Origin: Bugula neritina
Taxonomy: Eukaryota > Bryozoa > Gymnolaemata > Cheilostomatida > Bugulidae
Length of the DNA: 64,000 nt
Direction of reading: 5' to 3'
Assembly: GCA_964035545.1 (NCBI GenBank)
Contig: CAXIUT010000183.1
Coordinates: forward strand, 1-64,000
The notes under the pieces were generated by a model. The model was not told where the DNA came from and ran no database searches. It saw only the letters and a program-made list of their open reading frames with translations. The position numbers and the translations under genes were made by a program. Positions 11,644 to 28,300 of this stretch are shown here, in pieces. The stretch's first letter is position 1; each line of letters opens with the position of its first letter.

Positions 11644-14600
11644 CCCATTGAAATATACTGCAACCTACTGAAATATATGGTAAACTACTGAAATATACTG
11701 CGACACATTGCAATATACTGTAACATACTGAAACATGCTGTGGCACACTAAAATAGACTGCAGCTCACTGAAATATACTGCAACATACTAAAATTCACTG
11801 CAGCATCCTACAACATGCTGAAATACACTGTAACATATTGAATTACACTGCAACACATTGAAATATACTGCAATATACCGAAATATATGGTAAACTATTG
11901 AAACATACTGTAACACATTGAAAAATACTGCAAGATACTGAAATATACTGCGACACAATGCAATATACTGTAACATACTGAGATACACTGTAACATTCTA
12001 CAACATACTGAAATACACAGTATTATATTGAAATACACTGCAACACATTGAAATATACTGCAACATACCTAAATATACGGTACTTTACTGAAATATACTG
12101 TAACACATTGAAAAATACTGCAAGAAACTGAAATATACTGCGACACATTGAAAAATACTGCAACATACTGAAATACACTGCAACACACTGAAATACTTTG
12201 CAAAATACTACAACTTACTGAAATACACTGTAACATTATGAAACACACTGCAACACATCGAAATATACTGCAATGTACCGAAATATATAGTAAACTACTC
12301 AATTATACTGTAACATACTGAGATATGCTGTAGCACACTGAAATACACTGCAACTCACTGAAATAAACTGCAACATACTGAAATACACTGCAACATCCTA
12401 CAACATACTGAAATACACTGTAACATATTGAAATACACTGCAACACATTGAAATATACTGCGATATACCTCAACATACGGTAGTACACAATGAAATATAC
12501 TGCAACATACCGGAATATATGGTAAACTACTGAAATATACTGTAACACATTGAAAAATACTGCAACATACTGAAATATACTGCGACAAAATGCAATATAC
12601 TGTAACATACTGAGATATGCTGTAACACACTGAAACACACTGCAACTCACTGAAAGATACTGAAATATACTGCGACACATTGCAATATACCGTAACATAC
12701 TGAAGTATGCTGTAGCAGACTGAACTACACTGCAACTCACTGAAATACACTGCAACATACTGAAATAAACTGTAACATATTGAAACATACCGCAACATAC
12801 TGCAACATACTGAAATACACTGTAACATACTGGACTACACTGCAAAATACTACAACATATTGAAATACACTGCAACACATTGAAATATACTGCAACATAC
12901 CTAAATATACGGTAATATACCGCAAAATACTGTAACACATTGAAAAATACTGTAACATACTGAAATATACTGCGACACATTGCAATATACTGTAACATAC
13001 TGAAACATGCTGTAGCACACTAAAATAGACTGCAGCTCACTGAAATATACTGCAACATACTGAAATTCACTGCAGCATCCTACAACATGCTGAAATACAC
13101 TGTAACATATTGAATTACACTGCAACACATTCAAATATACTGCAATATACCGAAATATATGGTAAACTACTGAAACATACTGTAACACATTGAAAAATAC
13201 TGCAAGATACTGAAATATACTGCGACACAATGCAATATACTGTAACATACTGAGATATGCTGTAGCACACTGAAATACACTGCAACACACTATAATACAC
13301 TGTAAAATACTACAACATACTGAATTACACTGCAATATATTGAAATACAATGCAACACATTGAACTATACTGCAACATACCTAAATATACGGAAATATAC
13401 TGAAATATACTGTAACACACTGAAAAACACTGCAACATACTGAAATATACTGCAAGATACTGCAACATACCGAAATACACTTGGACATACTGAAACACAC
13501 TGCAACATACTGCATTATACTGACATACACTGGAACATATTGAAATACACTGCAACATCCTACAACATGCTGAAATACTCTGTAACATATTGAAATACAC
13601 TGCAACACATTGAAATATACTGCCACATACCGAAATATATGGTGAACTACTGAAATATACTGTAACACATTGAAAAATACTGCAACATACTGAAATACAC
13701 TGTAACATACTGAAATAAACTGCAACATACTGAAATACACTGCAACACACTGAAATACTTCGCAAAATACTACAACTTACTGAAATACACTGTAACATAT
13801 TGAAACAGACTGCAACACATTGAAATATACTGCAATGTACCGAAATATATGGTAAACTACTGAAATATACCGTAACACATTGAAATATACTGCAAGATAC
13901 TGAAATAAACTTCGACACATTGCAATATACTGTAACATACTGAACTATGCTGTAGCACACTGAGATACACTGCAACTCACTGAAATATACTGCAACATAT
14001 TGAAATACACTGCAAGATCCTACAACATGCTGAAATACACTGTAACATATTGAAACACAGTGCAACACATTGAACTATACTGCGACATACCGAAATATAT
14101 GGTAAACTAGTGAAATATACTTCAACACATTGAAAAATACTGCAACATACTGAAATACACTGTAACACACTGAAATATACTGCAACATACTGAAATACAC
14201 TGTAACATACTGAAATAAACTGCAACATACTGAAATACACTGCTACATACTGAAATATACTGCAACATACTGCAACATACTGAAATACACTGTAACATAC
14301 TGAAATACACTGCAACAAACTACAACATATTGAAATACACTGCAACACATTGAAAAATACTGCTACATACTGAAATATACTGTAACACACTGAAATATAC
14401 TGCAACATACTGAAATACACTGTAACATACTGAAATAAACTGCAACATACTGAAATACACTGCAACATCCTACAACATACTGAATTACACTGTAACATAT
14501 TGAAATACACTGCAACACATTGAAAAATACTGCAACATACCGAAATATATGGTAAACTATTGAATTATACTGTAACACATTGAAAAATACTGAAACACAC

Positions 14601-15966
14601 TGAAATATACTCTGACACAATGCAATATACTGTAACATACTGAAATATGCTGTAGCACACTGAAATACACTGCGACTCACTGAAATATACTGCAACATAC
14701 TGAAAAACACTGTAACATATTGAAACATACTGCAACATACTGCAACATACTGAAATACACTGTAACATACTGAAATACATTGCAAAATACTACAACATAT
14801 TGAAATACACTGCAACACATTGAAATATACTGCAACATACCTAAATATCCGGTAATATACTGAAATATACTGTAACACATTGAAAAATACTGCAACATAC
14901 TGAAATACACTGCAACCCACTGAAATACATCGCAAAAGACTACAACATACTGAAATACACTGTAACATAGTGAAATACACTGCAACACATTGAAATATAC
15001 CGCAACATACCTAAATATACGGTAATATACTGAAATATACTGTAACACATTGAAAAATACTGCAAGATACTGAAATATACTGTGACACATTGCAATATAC
15101 TGTAACATACTGAAATATGCTCAATCACACTGAAATAGACTGCAGCTCACTGAAATATACTGCAACATACTAAAATTCACTGCAGCATCCTACAACATGC
15201 TGAAATACACTGTAACATATTGAATTACACTGCAACACATTGAAATATACTGCAATATACCGAAATATATGGTAAACTATTGAAACATACTGTAACACAT
15301 TGAAAAATACTGCAAGATACTGAAATATACTGCGACACAATGCAATATACTGCAACATACTGAAATACACTGCTACATACTGAAATATACTGCAACATAC
15401 TGCAACATACTGAAATACACTGTAACATACTGAATACACTGCAACAAAATACAACATATTGAAATACACTGCAACACATTGAAATATACTGCAACATACC
15501 TAAATATACGGTAATATAGCTGAAAAAAAACTGTAACAGATTGAAAAAATCTGCAACATACTGAAATATACTGCGACACATTGCAATATACTGTAACATA
15601 CCGAAATATGCTCTAGCACACTGAAATACACTGCAACCCACTGAAATATACTGCAACATACTGAAATACACTGCAACACATTGAAATACACTGCAACATA
15701 CCAAAATAAATAGTAAACTACTGAAATATACTTTAACACATTGAAAAATACTGCAACATACTGAAATATACTGTAACACACTGAAATATACTGCAACATA
15801 CTGAAATACACTGTAACATACTGAAATATACTGCAACATACTGAAACACACTGTAACATACTGAAATACACTGCAACATACTACAACATACTGAAATACA
15901 CTGCAACAAATTGAAATATACTGAAACATACCTAAATATACGGTAATAAACCGAAATACACTGCAA
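11644..15966. repeat. Satellite B higher-order unit 3 (4323 bp)
   Basis: The unit begins like units 1 and 2 but diverges from them after about 13800. There it gains blocks rich in CTGTAACACACTGAAATATACTG-type dimers and the 9-bp slip TACTGAATACACTG near 15430. It is followed by a copy of itself at an offset of exactly 4323 bp: 12069 matches 16392, 13325 matches 17648, 14363 matches 18686 and 15225 matches 19548. The shared stretch therefore covers about 11644-15720 and 15967-20043. Confidence 0.85.
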
Positions 15967-18900
15967 CCCATTGAAATATACTGCAACCTACTGAAATATA
16001 TGGTAAACTACTGAAATATACTGCGACACATTGCAATATACTGTAACATACTGAAACATGCTGTGGCACACTAAAATAGACTGCAGCTCACTGAAATATA
16101 CTGCAACATACTAAAATTCACTGCAGCATCCTACAACATGCTGAAATACACTGTAACATATTGAACTACACTGCAACACATTGAAATATACTGCAATATA
16201 CCGAAATATATGGTAAACTATTGAAACATACTGTAACACATTGAAAAATACTGCAAGATACTGAAATATACTGCGACACAATGCAATATACTGTAACATA
16301 CTGAGATACACTGTAACATTCTACAACATACTGAAATACACAGTATTATATTGAAATACACTGCAACACATTGAAATATACTGCAACATACCTAAATATA
16401 CGGTACTTTACTGAAATATACTGTAACACATTGAAAAATACTGCAAGAAACTGAAATATACTGCGACACATTGAAAAATACTGCAACATACTGAAATACA
16501 CTGCAACACACTGAAATACTTTGCAAAATACTACAACTTACTGAAATACACTGTAACATTATGAAACACACTGCAACACATTGAAATATACTGCAATGTA
16601 CCGAAATATATAGTAAACTACTCAATTATACTGTAACATACTGAGATATGCTGTAGCACACTGAAATACACTGCAACTCACTGAAATAAACTGCAACATA
16701 CTGAAATACACTGCAACATCCTACAACATACTGAAATACACTGTAACATATTGAAATACACTGCAACACATTGAAATATACTGCGATATACCTCAACATA
16801 CGGTAGTACACAATGAAATATACTGCAACATACCGGAATATATGGTAAACTACTGAAATATACTGTAACACATTGAAAAATACTGCAACATACTGAAATA
16901 TACTGCGACAAAATGCAATATACTGTAACATACTGAGATATGCTGTAACACACTGAAACACACTGCAACTCACTGAAAGATACTGAAATATACTGCGACA
17001 CATTGCAATATACCGTAACATACTGAAGTATGCTGTAGCAGACTGAACTACACTGCAACTCACTGAAATACACTGCAACATACTGAAATAAACTGTAACA
17101 TATTGAAACATACCGCAACATACTGCAACATACTGAAATACACTGTAACATACTGGACTACACTGCAAAATACTACAACATATTGAAATACACTGCAACA
17201 CATTGAAATATACTGCAACATACCTAAATATACGGTAATATACCGCAAAATACTGTAACACATTGAAAAATACTGTAACATACTGAAATATACTGCGACA
17301 CATTGCAATATACTGTAACATACTGAAACATGCTGTAGCACACTAAAATAGACTGCAGCTCACTGAAATATACTGCAACATACTGAAATTCACTGCAGCA
17401 TCCTACAACATGCTGAAATACACTGTAACATATTGAATTACACTGCAACACATTCAAATATACTGCAATATACCGAAATATATGGTAAACTACTGAAACA
17501 TACTGTAACACATTGAAAAATACTGCAAGATACTGAAATATACTGCGACACAATGCAATATACTGTAACATACTGAGATATGCTGTAGCACACTGAAATA
17601 CACTGCAACACACTATAATACACTGCAAAATACTACAACATACTGAATTACACTGCAATATATTGAAATACAATGCAACACATTGAACTATACTGCAACA
17701 TACCTAAATATACGGAAATATACTGAAATATACTGTAACACACTGAAAAACACTGCAACATACTGAAATATACTGCAAGATACTGCAACATACCGAAATA
17801 CACTGGGACATACTGAAACACACTGCAACATACTGCATTATACTGACATACACTGGAACATATTGAAATACACTGCAACATCCTACAACATGCTGAAATA
17901 CTCTGTAACATATTGAAATACACTGCAACACATTGAAATATACTGCCACATACCGAAATATATGGTGAACTACTGAAATATACTGTAACACATTGAAAAA
18001 TACTGCAACATACTGAAATACACTGTAACATACTGAAATAAACTGCAACATACTGAAATACACTGCAACACACTGAAATACTTCGCAAAATACTACAACT
18101 TACTGAAATACACTGTAACATATTGAAACAGACTGCAACACATTGAAATATACTGCAATGTACCGAAATATATGGTAAACTACTGAAATATACCGTAACA
18201 CATTGAAATATACTGCAAGATACTGAAATAAACTTCGACACATTGCAATATACTGTAACATACTGAACTATGCTGTAGCACACTGAGATACACTGCAACT
18301 CACTGAAATATACTGCAACATATTGAAATACACTGCAAGATCCTACAACATGCTGAAATACACTGTAACATATTGAAATACAGTGCAACACATTGAACTA
18401 TACTGCGACATACCGAAATATATGGTAAACTAGTGAAATATACTTCAACACATTGAAAAATACTGCAACATACTGAAATACACTGTAACACACTGAAATA
18501 TACTGCAACATACTGAAATACACTGTAACATACTGAAATAAACTGCAACATACTGAAATACACTGCTACATACTGAAATATACTGCAACATACTGCAACA
18601 TACTGAAATACACTGTAACATACTGAAATACACTGCAACAAACTACAACATATTGAAATACACTGCAACACATTGAAAAATACTGCTACATACTGAAATA
18701 TACTGTAACACACTGAAATATACTGCAACATACTGAAATACACTGTAACATACTGAAATAAACTGCAACATACTGAAATACACTGCAACATCCTACAACA
18801 TACTGAATTACACTGTAATATATTGAAATACACTGCAACACATTGAAAAATACTGCAACATACCGAAATATATGGTAAACTATTGAATTATACTGTAACA

Positions 18901-21900
18901 CATTGAAAAATACTGAAACACACTGAAATATACTCTGACACAATGCAATATACTGTAACATACTGAAATATGCTGTAGCACACTGAAATACACTGCGACT
19001 CACTGAAATATACTGCAACATACTGAAAAACACTGTAACATATTGAAACATACTGCAACATACTGCAACATACTGAAATACACTGTAACATACTGAAATA
19101 CATTGCAAAATACTACAACATATTGAAATACACTGCAACACATTGAAATATACTGCAACATACCTAAATATCCGGTAATATACTGAAATATACTGTAACA
19201 CATTGAAAAATACTGCAACATACTGAAATACACTGCAACCCACTGAAATACATCGCAAAAGACTACAACATACTGAAATACACTGTAACATAGTGAAATA
19301 CACTGCAACACATTGAAATATACCGCAACATACCTAAATATACGGTAATATACTGAAATATACTGTAACACATTGAAAAATACTGCAAGATACTGAAATA
19401 TACTGTGACACATTGCAATATACTGTAACATACTGAAATATGCTCAATCACACTGAAATAGACTGCAGCTCACTGAAATATACTGCAACATACTAAAATT
19501 CACTGCAGCATCCTACAACATGCTGAAATACACTGTAACATATTGAATTACACTGCAACACATTGAAATATAATGCAATATACCGAAATATATGGTAAAC
19601 TATTGAAACATACTGTAACACATTGAAAAATACTGCAAGATACTGAAATATACTGCGACACAATGCAATATACTGCAACATACTGAAATACACTGCTACA
19701 TACTGAAATATACTGCAACATACTGCAACATACTGAAATACACTGTAACATACTGAATACACTGCAACAAAATACAACATATTGAAATACACTGCAACAC
19801 ATTGAAATATACTGCAACATACCTAAATATACGGTAATATAGCTGAAAAAAAACTGTAACAGATTGAAAAAATCTGCAACATACTGAAATATACTGCGAC
19901 ACATTGCAATATACTGTAACATACCGAAATATGCTCTAGCACACTGAAATACACTGCAACCCACTGAAATATACTGCAACATACTGAAATACACTGCAAC
20001 ACATTGAAATACACTGCAACATACCAAAATAAATAGTAAACTACTGAAATATACTTTAACACATTGAAAAAAACTGCAACATACTGAAATATACTGTAAC
20101 ACACTGAAATATACTGCAACATACTGAAATACACTGTATCATACTGAAATAAACTGCAACATACTGAAATACACTGCAACATCCTACAACATACTGAAAT
20201 ACACTGTAACATATTGAAATACAGTGCAACACATTGAACTATACTGCGACATACCGAAATATATGGTAAACTAGTGAAATATACTTCAACACATTGAAAA
20301 ATACTGCAACATACTGAAATATACTGTAACACACTGAAATATACTGCAACATACTGAAATACACTGTAACATACTGAAATAAACTGCAACATACTGAAAT
20401 ACACTGCTACATACTGAAATATACTGCAACATACTGCAACATACTGCAACATACTGAAATACACTGTAACATACTGAAATACACTGCAACAAACTACAAC
20501 ATATTGAAATACACTGCAACACATTGAAATATACTGCAACATACCTAAATATATGGTAATATACCGAAAAAAAACTGTAACAGATTGAAAAATTCTGCAA
20601 CACACTGAAATAAACTGCAACACACTGAAATACAGCGCAAAATACTACATTATACTGAAATACACTGTAACATATTGCAATACACTGCAACACTTTGAAA
20701 TATACTGCAACATACCGAAATATATGGTAAACTACTAAAATATACTGTAACACTTTGAAAAATAGTGCAACACACTGAAATATACTCTGACACATTGCAA
20801 TATACTGTAACATACTGAAATATGCTGTAGCACACTGAAATACACTGCAACTCACTGAAATATACTGCAACATACTGAAATACACTGTAACATATTGAAA
20901 CATACTGCAACATACTGCAACATACTGAAATACACTGTAACATACTGAAATACATTGCAAAATACTACAACATATTGAAATACACTGTAACACATTGAAA
21001 TATACTACAACATACCTAAATATCCGGTAATATACTGAAATATACTGTAACACATTGAAAAATACTGCAACATACTGAAATACACTGCAACCCACTGAAA
21101 TACATCGCAAAATACTACAACATACTGAAATACACTGTAACATATTGAAATACACTGCAACACATTGAAATATACTGCAACCTACAGAAATATATGGTAA
21201 ACTACTGAAATATACTGTAACACATTGAAAAATACTGCAACACACTGAAACATACTGCGACACATTGCAATATACTGTAACATACTGAAACATACTGTAG
21301 CACACTGAAATAGACTGCAGCTCACTGAAATATACTGCATTATACTGAAATTCACTGCAGCATCCTACAACATGCTGAAATACACTGTAACATATTGAAA
21401 TACGCTGCAACACTTTGAAATATACTGCAACATACCGAAATATATGGTAAACTACTAAAATATACTGTAACACTCTGAAAAATAGTGCAACATACTGGAA
21501 CATACTGCGACACTTTGCAATGTACTGTAACATACTGAAATATACTGTAACACACTGAAATATACTGCAACATACTGAAATACACTGTAACATACTGAAA
21601 TAAACTGCAACATACCAAAATATATGGTAAACTACTGAAATATACTTTAACACATTGAAAAATACCGCAACATACTAAAGTATACTGTAACACACTGCAA
21701 GATACTGCAACATACCGAAATACACTGTAACATACTGAAACACACTGCAACATACTGCATTATACTGACATACACTGGAACATATTGAAATACACTGCAA
21801 CATCCTACAACATGCTGAAATACACCGTAACATATTGAAATACACTGCAACACAATGAAATATACTGCAACATACCAAAATATATGGTAAACTACTGAAA

Positions 21901-24900
21901 TATACTTTAACACATTGAAAAATACTGCAACATACTGAAATATACTGTAACACACTGAAATATACTGCAACATTTTGAAATACACTGTAACATACTGAAA
22001 TAAACTGCAACATACTGAAATACACTGCAACATCCTACACCATACTGAATTACACTGTAACATATTGAAATACACTGCAACACATTGAAAAATACTGCAA
22101 CATACCGAAATATATGGTAAACTATTGAATTATACTGTAACACATTGAAAAATAGTGAAACACACTGAAATATACTCTGACACAATGCAATATACTGTAA
22201 CATACTGAAATATGCTGTAGCACACTGAAATACACTGCGACTCACTGAAATATACTGCAACATACTGAAAAACACTGTAACATATTGAAACATACTGCAA
22301 CATACTGCAACATACTGAAATACACTGTAACATACTGAAATAAATTGCAAAATACTACAACATATTGAAATACACTGCAACACATTGAAATATACTGCAA
22401 CATACCTAAATATCCGGTAATATACTGAAATATACTGTAACACATTGAAAAATGCTGCAACATACTGAAATACACTGCAACCCACTGAAATACATCGCAA
22501 AAGACTACAACATACTGAAATACACTGTAACATATTGAAATACACTCCAACAAATTCAAATATACTGCAACCTATAGAAATATATGGTAAACTACTAAAA
22601 TATACTGTAACACAATGAAAAATACTGCAACATACTGAAACATAGTGCGACACATTGCAATATACTGTAACATACTGAAACATGCTGTAGCACACTGAAA
22701 TAGACTGCAGCTCACTGAAATATACTGCAACATACTGAAATACACTGCAACATCCTACAACATGCTGAAATACACTGTAACATGTTGAAATACACTGCAA
22801 CACAATGAAATATACTGCAACATACCAAAATATATAGTAAACTACTGAAATATACTTTAACACATTGAAAAATACTGCAACATACTGAAATATACTGTAA
22901 CACACTGAAATATACTGCAACATACTGAAATACACTGTAACATACTGAAAGAAACTGCAACATACTGAAATACACTGCAACATCCTACAACATACTGAAT
23001 TACACTGTAACATATTGAAATACACTGCAACACATTGAAAAATACTGCAACATACCGAAATATATGGTAAACTATTGAATTATACTGTAACACATTGAAA
23101 AATTTTGAAACACACTGAAATATACTCTGACACAATGCAATATACTGTAACATACTGAAGTATGCAGTAGCACACTGAAATACACTGCGACTCACTGAAA
23201 TATACTGCAACATACTGAAAAACACTGTAACATATTGAAACATACTGCAACATGCTGCAACATACTGAAATACACTGTAACATACTGAAATACATTGCAA
23301 AATACTACAACATATTGAAATACACTGCAACACATTGAAATATCCTGCAACATACCTAAATATCCGGTAATATACTGAAATATACTGTAACACATTGAAA
23401 AATATTGCAACATACTGAAATACACTGCAACCCACTGAAATACATCGCAAAAGACTACAACATACTGAAATACACTGTAACATATTGAAATACACTGCAA
23501 CACATTGAAATATACCGCACCATACCTAAATATACGGTAATATACTGAAATATACTGTAACACATTGAAAAATACTGCAAGATACTGAAATATACTGTGA
23601 CACATTGCAATATACTGTAACATACTGAAATAAGCTCAATCACACTGAAATACACTGCACCTCACTGAAATATACTGCAACATACTGAAATACACTGCAA
23701 CATCCTCCAACATACTGAAATACACTGCAGCATATTGAAAGACACTGCTAGATAATGAAATATACTGCGACACAATGCAATATACTGTAACATACTGAGA
23801 TATGCTGTAGCACACTGAAATACACTGCAACACACTATAATACACTGCAAAATACTACAACATACTGAATTACACTGCAATATATTGAAATACACTGTAA
23901 CACATTGAAATATACTACAACATACCTAAATATCCGGTAATATACTGAAATATACTGTAACACATTGAAAAATACTGCAACATACTGAAATACACTGCAA
24001 CCCACTGAAATACATCGCAAAATACTACAACATACTGAAATACACTGTAACATATTGAAATACACTGCAACACATTGAAATATACTGCAACCTACAGAAA
24101 TATATGGTAAACTACTGAAATATACTGTAACACATTGAAAAATACTGCAACACACTGAAACATACTGCGACACATTGCAATTTACTGTAACATACTGAAA
24201 CATACTGTAGCACACTGAAATAGACTGCAGCTCACTGAAATATACTGCATTATACTGAAATTCACTGCAGCATCCTACAACATGCTGAAATACACTGTAA
24301 CATATTGAAATACACCGCAACAAACTACAACATATTGAAATACACTGCAACGCATTGAAAGACACTGCAACACATTGAAATATACTGCAACATACCAAAA
24401 TATATGGTAAACTGCTGAAATATACTTTAACACATTGGAAAATACTGCAACATACTGAAATATACTGTAACACACTGAAATATACTGCAACATACTGAAA
24501 TACACTGCTAGATACCGAAATACACTGCAACATACTGCAACATTCTGAAATACACTGCAACATACCTAAATATACGGTAATATACCGAAAAAAAAACTGT
24601 AACAGATGGAAAAATTCTGCAACATACTGAAATAAACTGCAACACACTGAAATACACCGCAAAATATTACAACATACTGAAATACACTGTAACATATTGA
24701 AATACACTGCAACACTTTGAAATATACTGCAACATACCGAAATATATGGTAAACTACTAAAATATACTGTAACACTTTGAAAAATAGTGCAACATACTGA
24801 AATATACTGCGACACTTTGCAATGTACTGTAACATACTGAAATATACTGTAACACACTGAAATATACTGCAACGTACTGAAATACACTGTAACATACTGA

Positions 24901-25392
24901 AATAAACTGCAACATACCAAAATATATGGTAAACTACTGAAATATACTTTAACACATTGAAAAATACTGCAACATACTAAAATATACTGTAACACACTGC
25001 AAGATACTGCATTATACTGACATACACTGGAACATATTGAAATACACTGCAACATCCTACAACATGCTGAAATACACTGTAACATGTTGAAATACACTGC
25101 AACACAATGAAATATACTGCAACATACCAAAATATATGGTAAACTACTGAAATATACTTTAACACATTGAAAAATACTGCAACATACTGAAATATACTGT
25201 AACACACTGAAATATACTGCAACATACTGAAATACGCTGTAACATACTGAAATATACTGCAACATACTGAAACACACTGTAACATACTGAAATACACTGC
25301 AACATACTACAACATACTGAAATACACTGCAACAAATTGAAATATACTGAAACATACCTAAATATACGGTAATAAACCGAAATACACTGCAA
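15967..25392. repeat. Satellite B higher-order unit 4 (9426 bp)
   Basis: The first about 4.1 kb copy unit 3. A further 5103 bp (about 20044-25138) are then present before the shared end piece. That extra part holds a 950-bp internal duplication (22141 matches 23091) and segments related to units 1 and 2, including the A-rich variant near 20565 and again near 24588. The whole unit is repeated by unit 5 at an offset of 9426 bp over most of its length: 18300 matches 27726, 20286 matches 29712, 22130 matches 31556 and 23192 matches 32618. Confidence 0.85.
22080..24030. repeat. 950-bp tandem duplication inside unit 4
   Basis: The block CACATTGAAAAAT..GAAACACACTG at 22141 recurs at 23091. The marker and variant order that follows, including TATGCTGTAGCACAC/TATGCAGTAGCACAC, CTGCGACTCACTG and CCTAAATATCCGGTAATA, also recurs at an offset of 950 bp. 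The same pair is carried along in the later large units (31556 with 32506, and 40305 with 41255, also 950 bp). The duplication therefore predates the copying of the 9-kb unit. The outer edges are approximate. Confidence 0.75.
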
Positions 25393-28300
25393 CCCATTGA
25401 AATATACTGCAACCTACTGAAATATATGGTAAACTACTGAAATATACTGCGACACATTGCAATATACTGTAACATACTGAAACATGCTGTGGCACACTAA
25501 AATAGACTGCAGCTCACTGAAATATACTGCAACATACTAAAATTCACTGCAGCATCCTACAACATGCTGAAATACACTGTAACATATTGAATTACACTGC
25601 AACACATTGAAATATACTGCAATATACCGAAATATATGGTAAACTATTGAAACATACTGTAACACATTGAAAAATACTGCAAGATACTGAAATATACTGC
25701 GACACAATGCAATATACTGTAACATACTGAGATACAGTGTAACATTCTACAACATACTGAAATACACAGTATTATATTGAAATACACTGCAACACATTGA
25801 AATATACTGCAACATACCTAAATATACGGTACTTTACTGAAATATACTGTAACACATTGAAAAATACTGCAAGAAACTGAAATATACTGCGACACATTGA
25901 AAAATACTGCAACATACTGAAATACACTGCAACACACTGAAATACTTTGCAAAATACTACAACTTACTGAAATACACTGTAACATTATGAAACACACTGC
26001 AACACATTGAAATATACTGCAATGTACCGAAATATATAGTAAACTACTCAATTATACTGTAACATACTGAGATATGCTGTAGCACACTGAAATACACTGC
26101 AACTCACTGAAATAAACTGCAACATACTGAAATACCCTGCAACATCCTACAACATACTGAAATACACTGTAACATATTGAAATACACTGCAACACATTGA
26201 AATATACTGCGATATACCTCAACATACGGTAGTACACAATGAAATATACTGCAACATACCGGAATATATGGTAAACTACTGAAATATACTGTAAAACATT
26301 GAAAAATACTGCAACATACTGAAATATACTGCGACAAAATGCAATATACTGTAACATACTGAGATATGCTGTAACACACTGAAACACACTGCAACTCACT
26401 GAAAGATACTGAAATATACTGCGACACATTGCAATATACCGTAACATACTGAAGTATGCTGTAGCAGACTGAACTACACTGCAACTCACTGAAATACACT
26501 GCAACATACTGAAATAAACTGTAACATATTGAAACATACCGCAACATACTGCAACATACTGAAATACACTGTAACATACTGGACTACACTGCAAAATACT
26601 ACAACATATTGTAATACACTGCAACACATTGAAATATACTGCAACATACCTAAATATACGGTAATATACCGCAAAATACTGTAACACATTGAAAAATACT
26701 GTAACATACTGAAATATACTGCGACACATTGCAATATACTGTAACATACTGAAACATGCTGTAGCACACTAAAATAGACTGCAGCTCACTGAAATATACT
26801 GCAACATACTGAAATTCACTGCAGCATCCTACAACATGCTGAAATACACTGTAACATATTGAAATACACTGCAACACATTCAAATATACTGCAATATACC
26901 GAAATATATGGTAAACTACTGAAACATACTGTAACACATTGAAAAATACTGCAAGATACTGAAATATACTGCGACACAATGCAATATACTGTAACATACT
27001 GAGATATGCTGTAGCACACTGAAATACACTGCAACACACTATAATACACTGCAAAATACTACAACATACTGAATTACACTGCAATATATTGAAATACAAT
27101 GCAACACATTGAACTATACTGCAACATACCTAATTATACGGAAATATACTGAAATATACTGTAACACACTGAAAAACACTGCAACATACTGAAATATACT
27201 GCAAGATACTGCAACATACCGAAATACACTGGGACATACTGAAACACACTGCAACATACTGCATTATACTGACATACACTGGAACATATTGAAATACACT
27301 GCAACATCCTACAACATGCTGAAATAATCTGTAACATATTGAAATACACTGCAACACATTGAAATATACTGCCACATACCGAAATATATGGTGAACTACT
27401 GAAATATACTGTAACACATTAAAAAATACTGCAACATACTGAAATACACTGTAACATACTGAAATAAACTGCAACATACTGAAATACACTGCAACACACT
27501 GAAATACTTCGCAAAATACTACAACTTACTGAAATACACTGTAACATATTGAAACAGACTGCAACACATTGAAATATACTGCAATGTACCGAAATATATG
27601 GTAAACTACTGAAATATACCGTAACACATTGAAAAATACTGCAAGATACTGAAATAAACTTCGACACATTGCAATATACTGTAACATACTGAACTATGCT
27701 GTAGCACACTGAGATACACTGCAACTCACTGAAATATACTGCAACATATTGAAATACACTGCAAGATCCTACAACATGCTGAAATACACTGTAACATATT
27801 GAAATACAGTGCAACACATTGAACTATACTGCGACATACCGAAATATATGGTAAACTAGTGAAATATACTTCAACACATTGAAAAATACTGCAACATACT
27901 GAAATACACTGTAACACACTGAAATATACTGCAACATACTGAAATACACTGTAACATACTGAAATAAACTGCAACATACTGAAATACACTGCTACATACT
28001 GAAATATACTGCAACATACTGCAACATACTGAAATACACTGTAACATACTGAAATACACTGCAACAAACTACAACATATTGAAATACACTGCAACACATT
28101 GAAAAATACTGCTACATACTGAAATATACTGTAACACACTGAAATATACTGCAACATACTGAAATACACTGTAACATACTGAAATAAACTGCAACATACT
28201 GAAATACACTGCAACATCCTACAACATACTGAATTACACTGTAACATATTGAAATACACTGCAACACATTGAAAAATACTGCAACATACCGAAATATATG

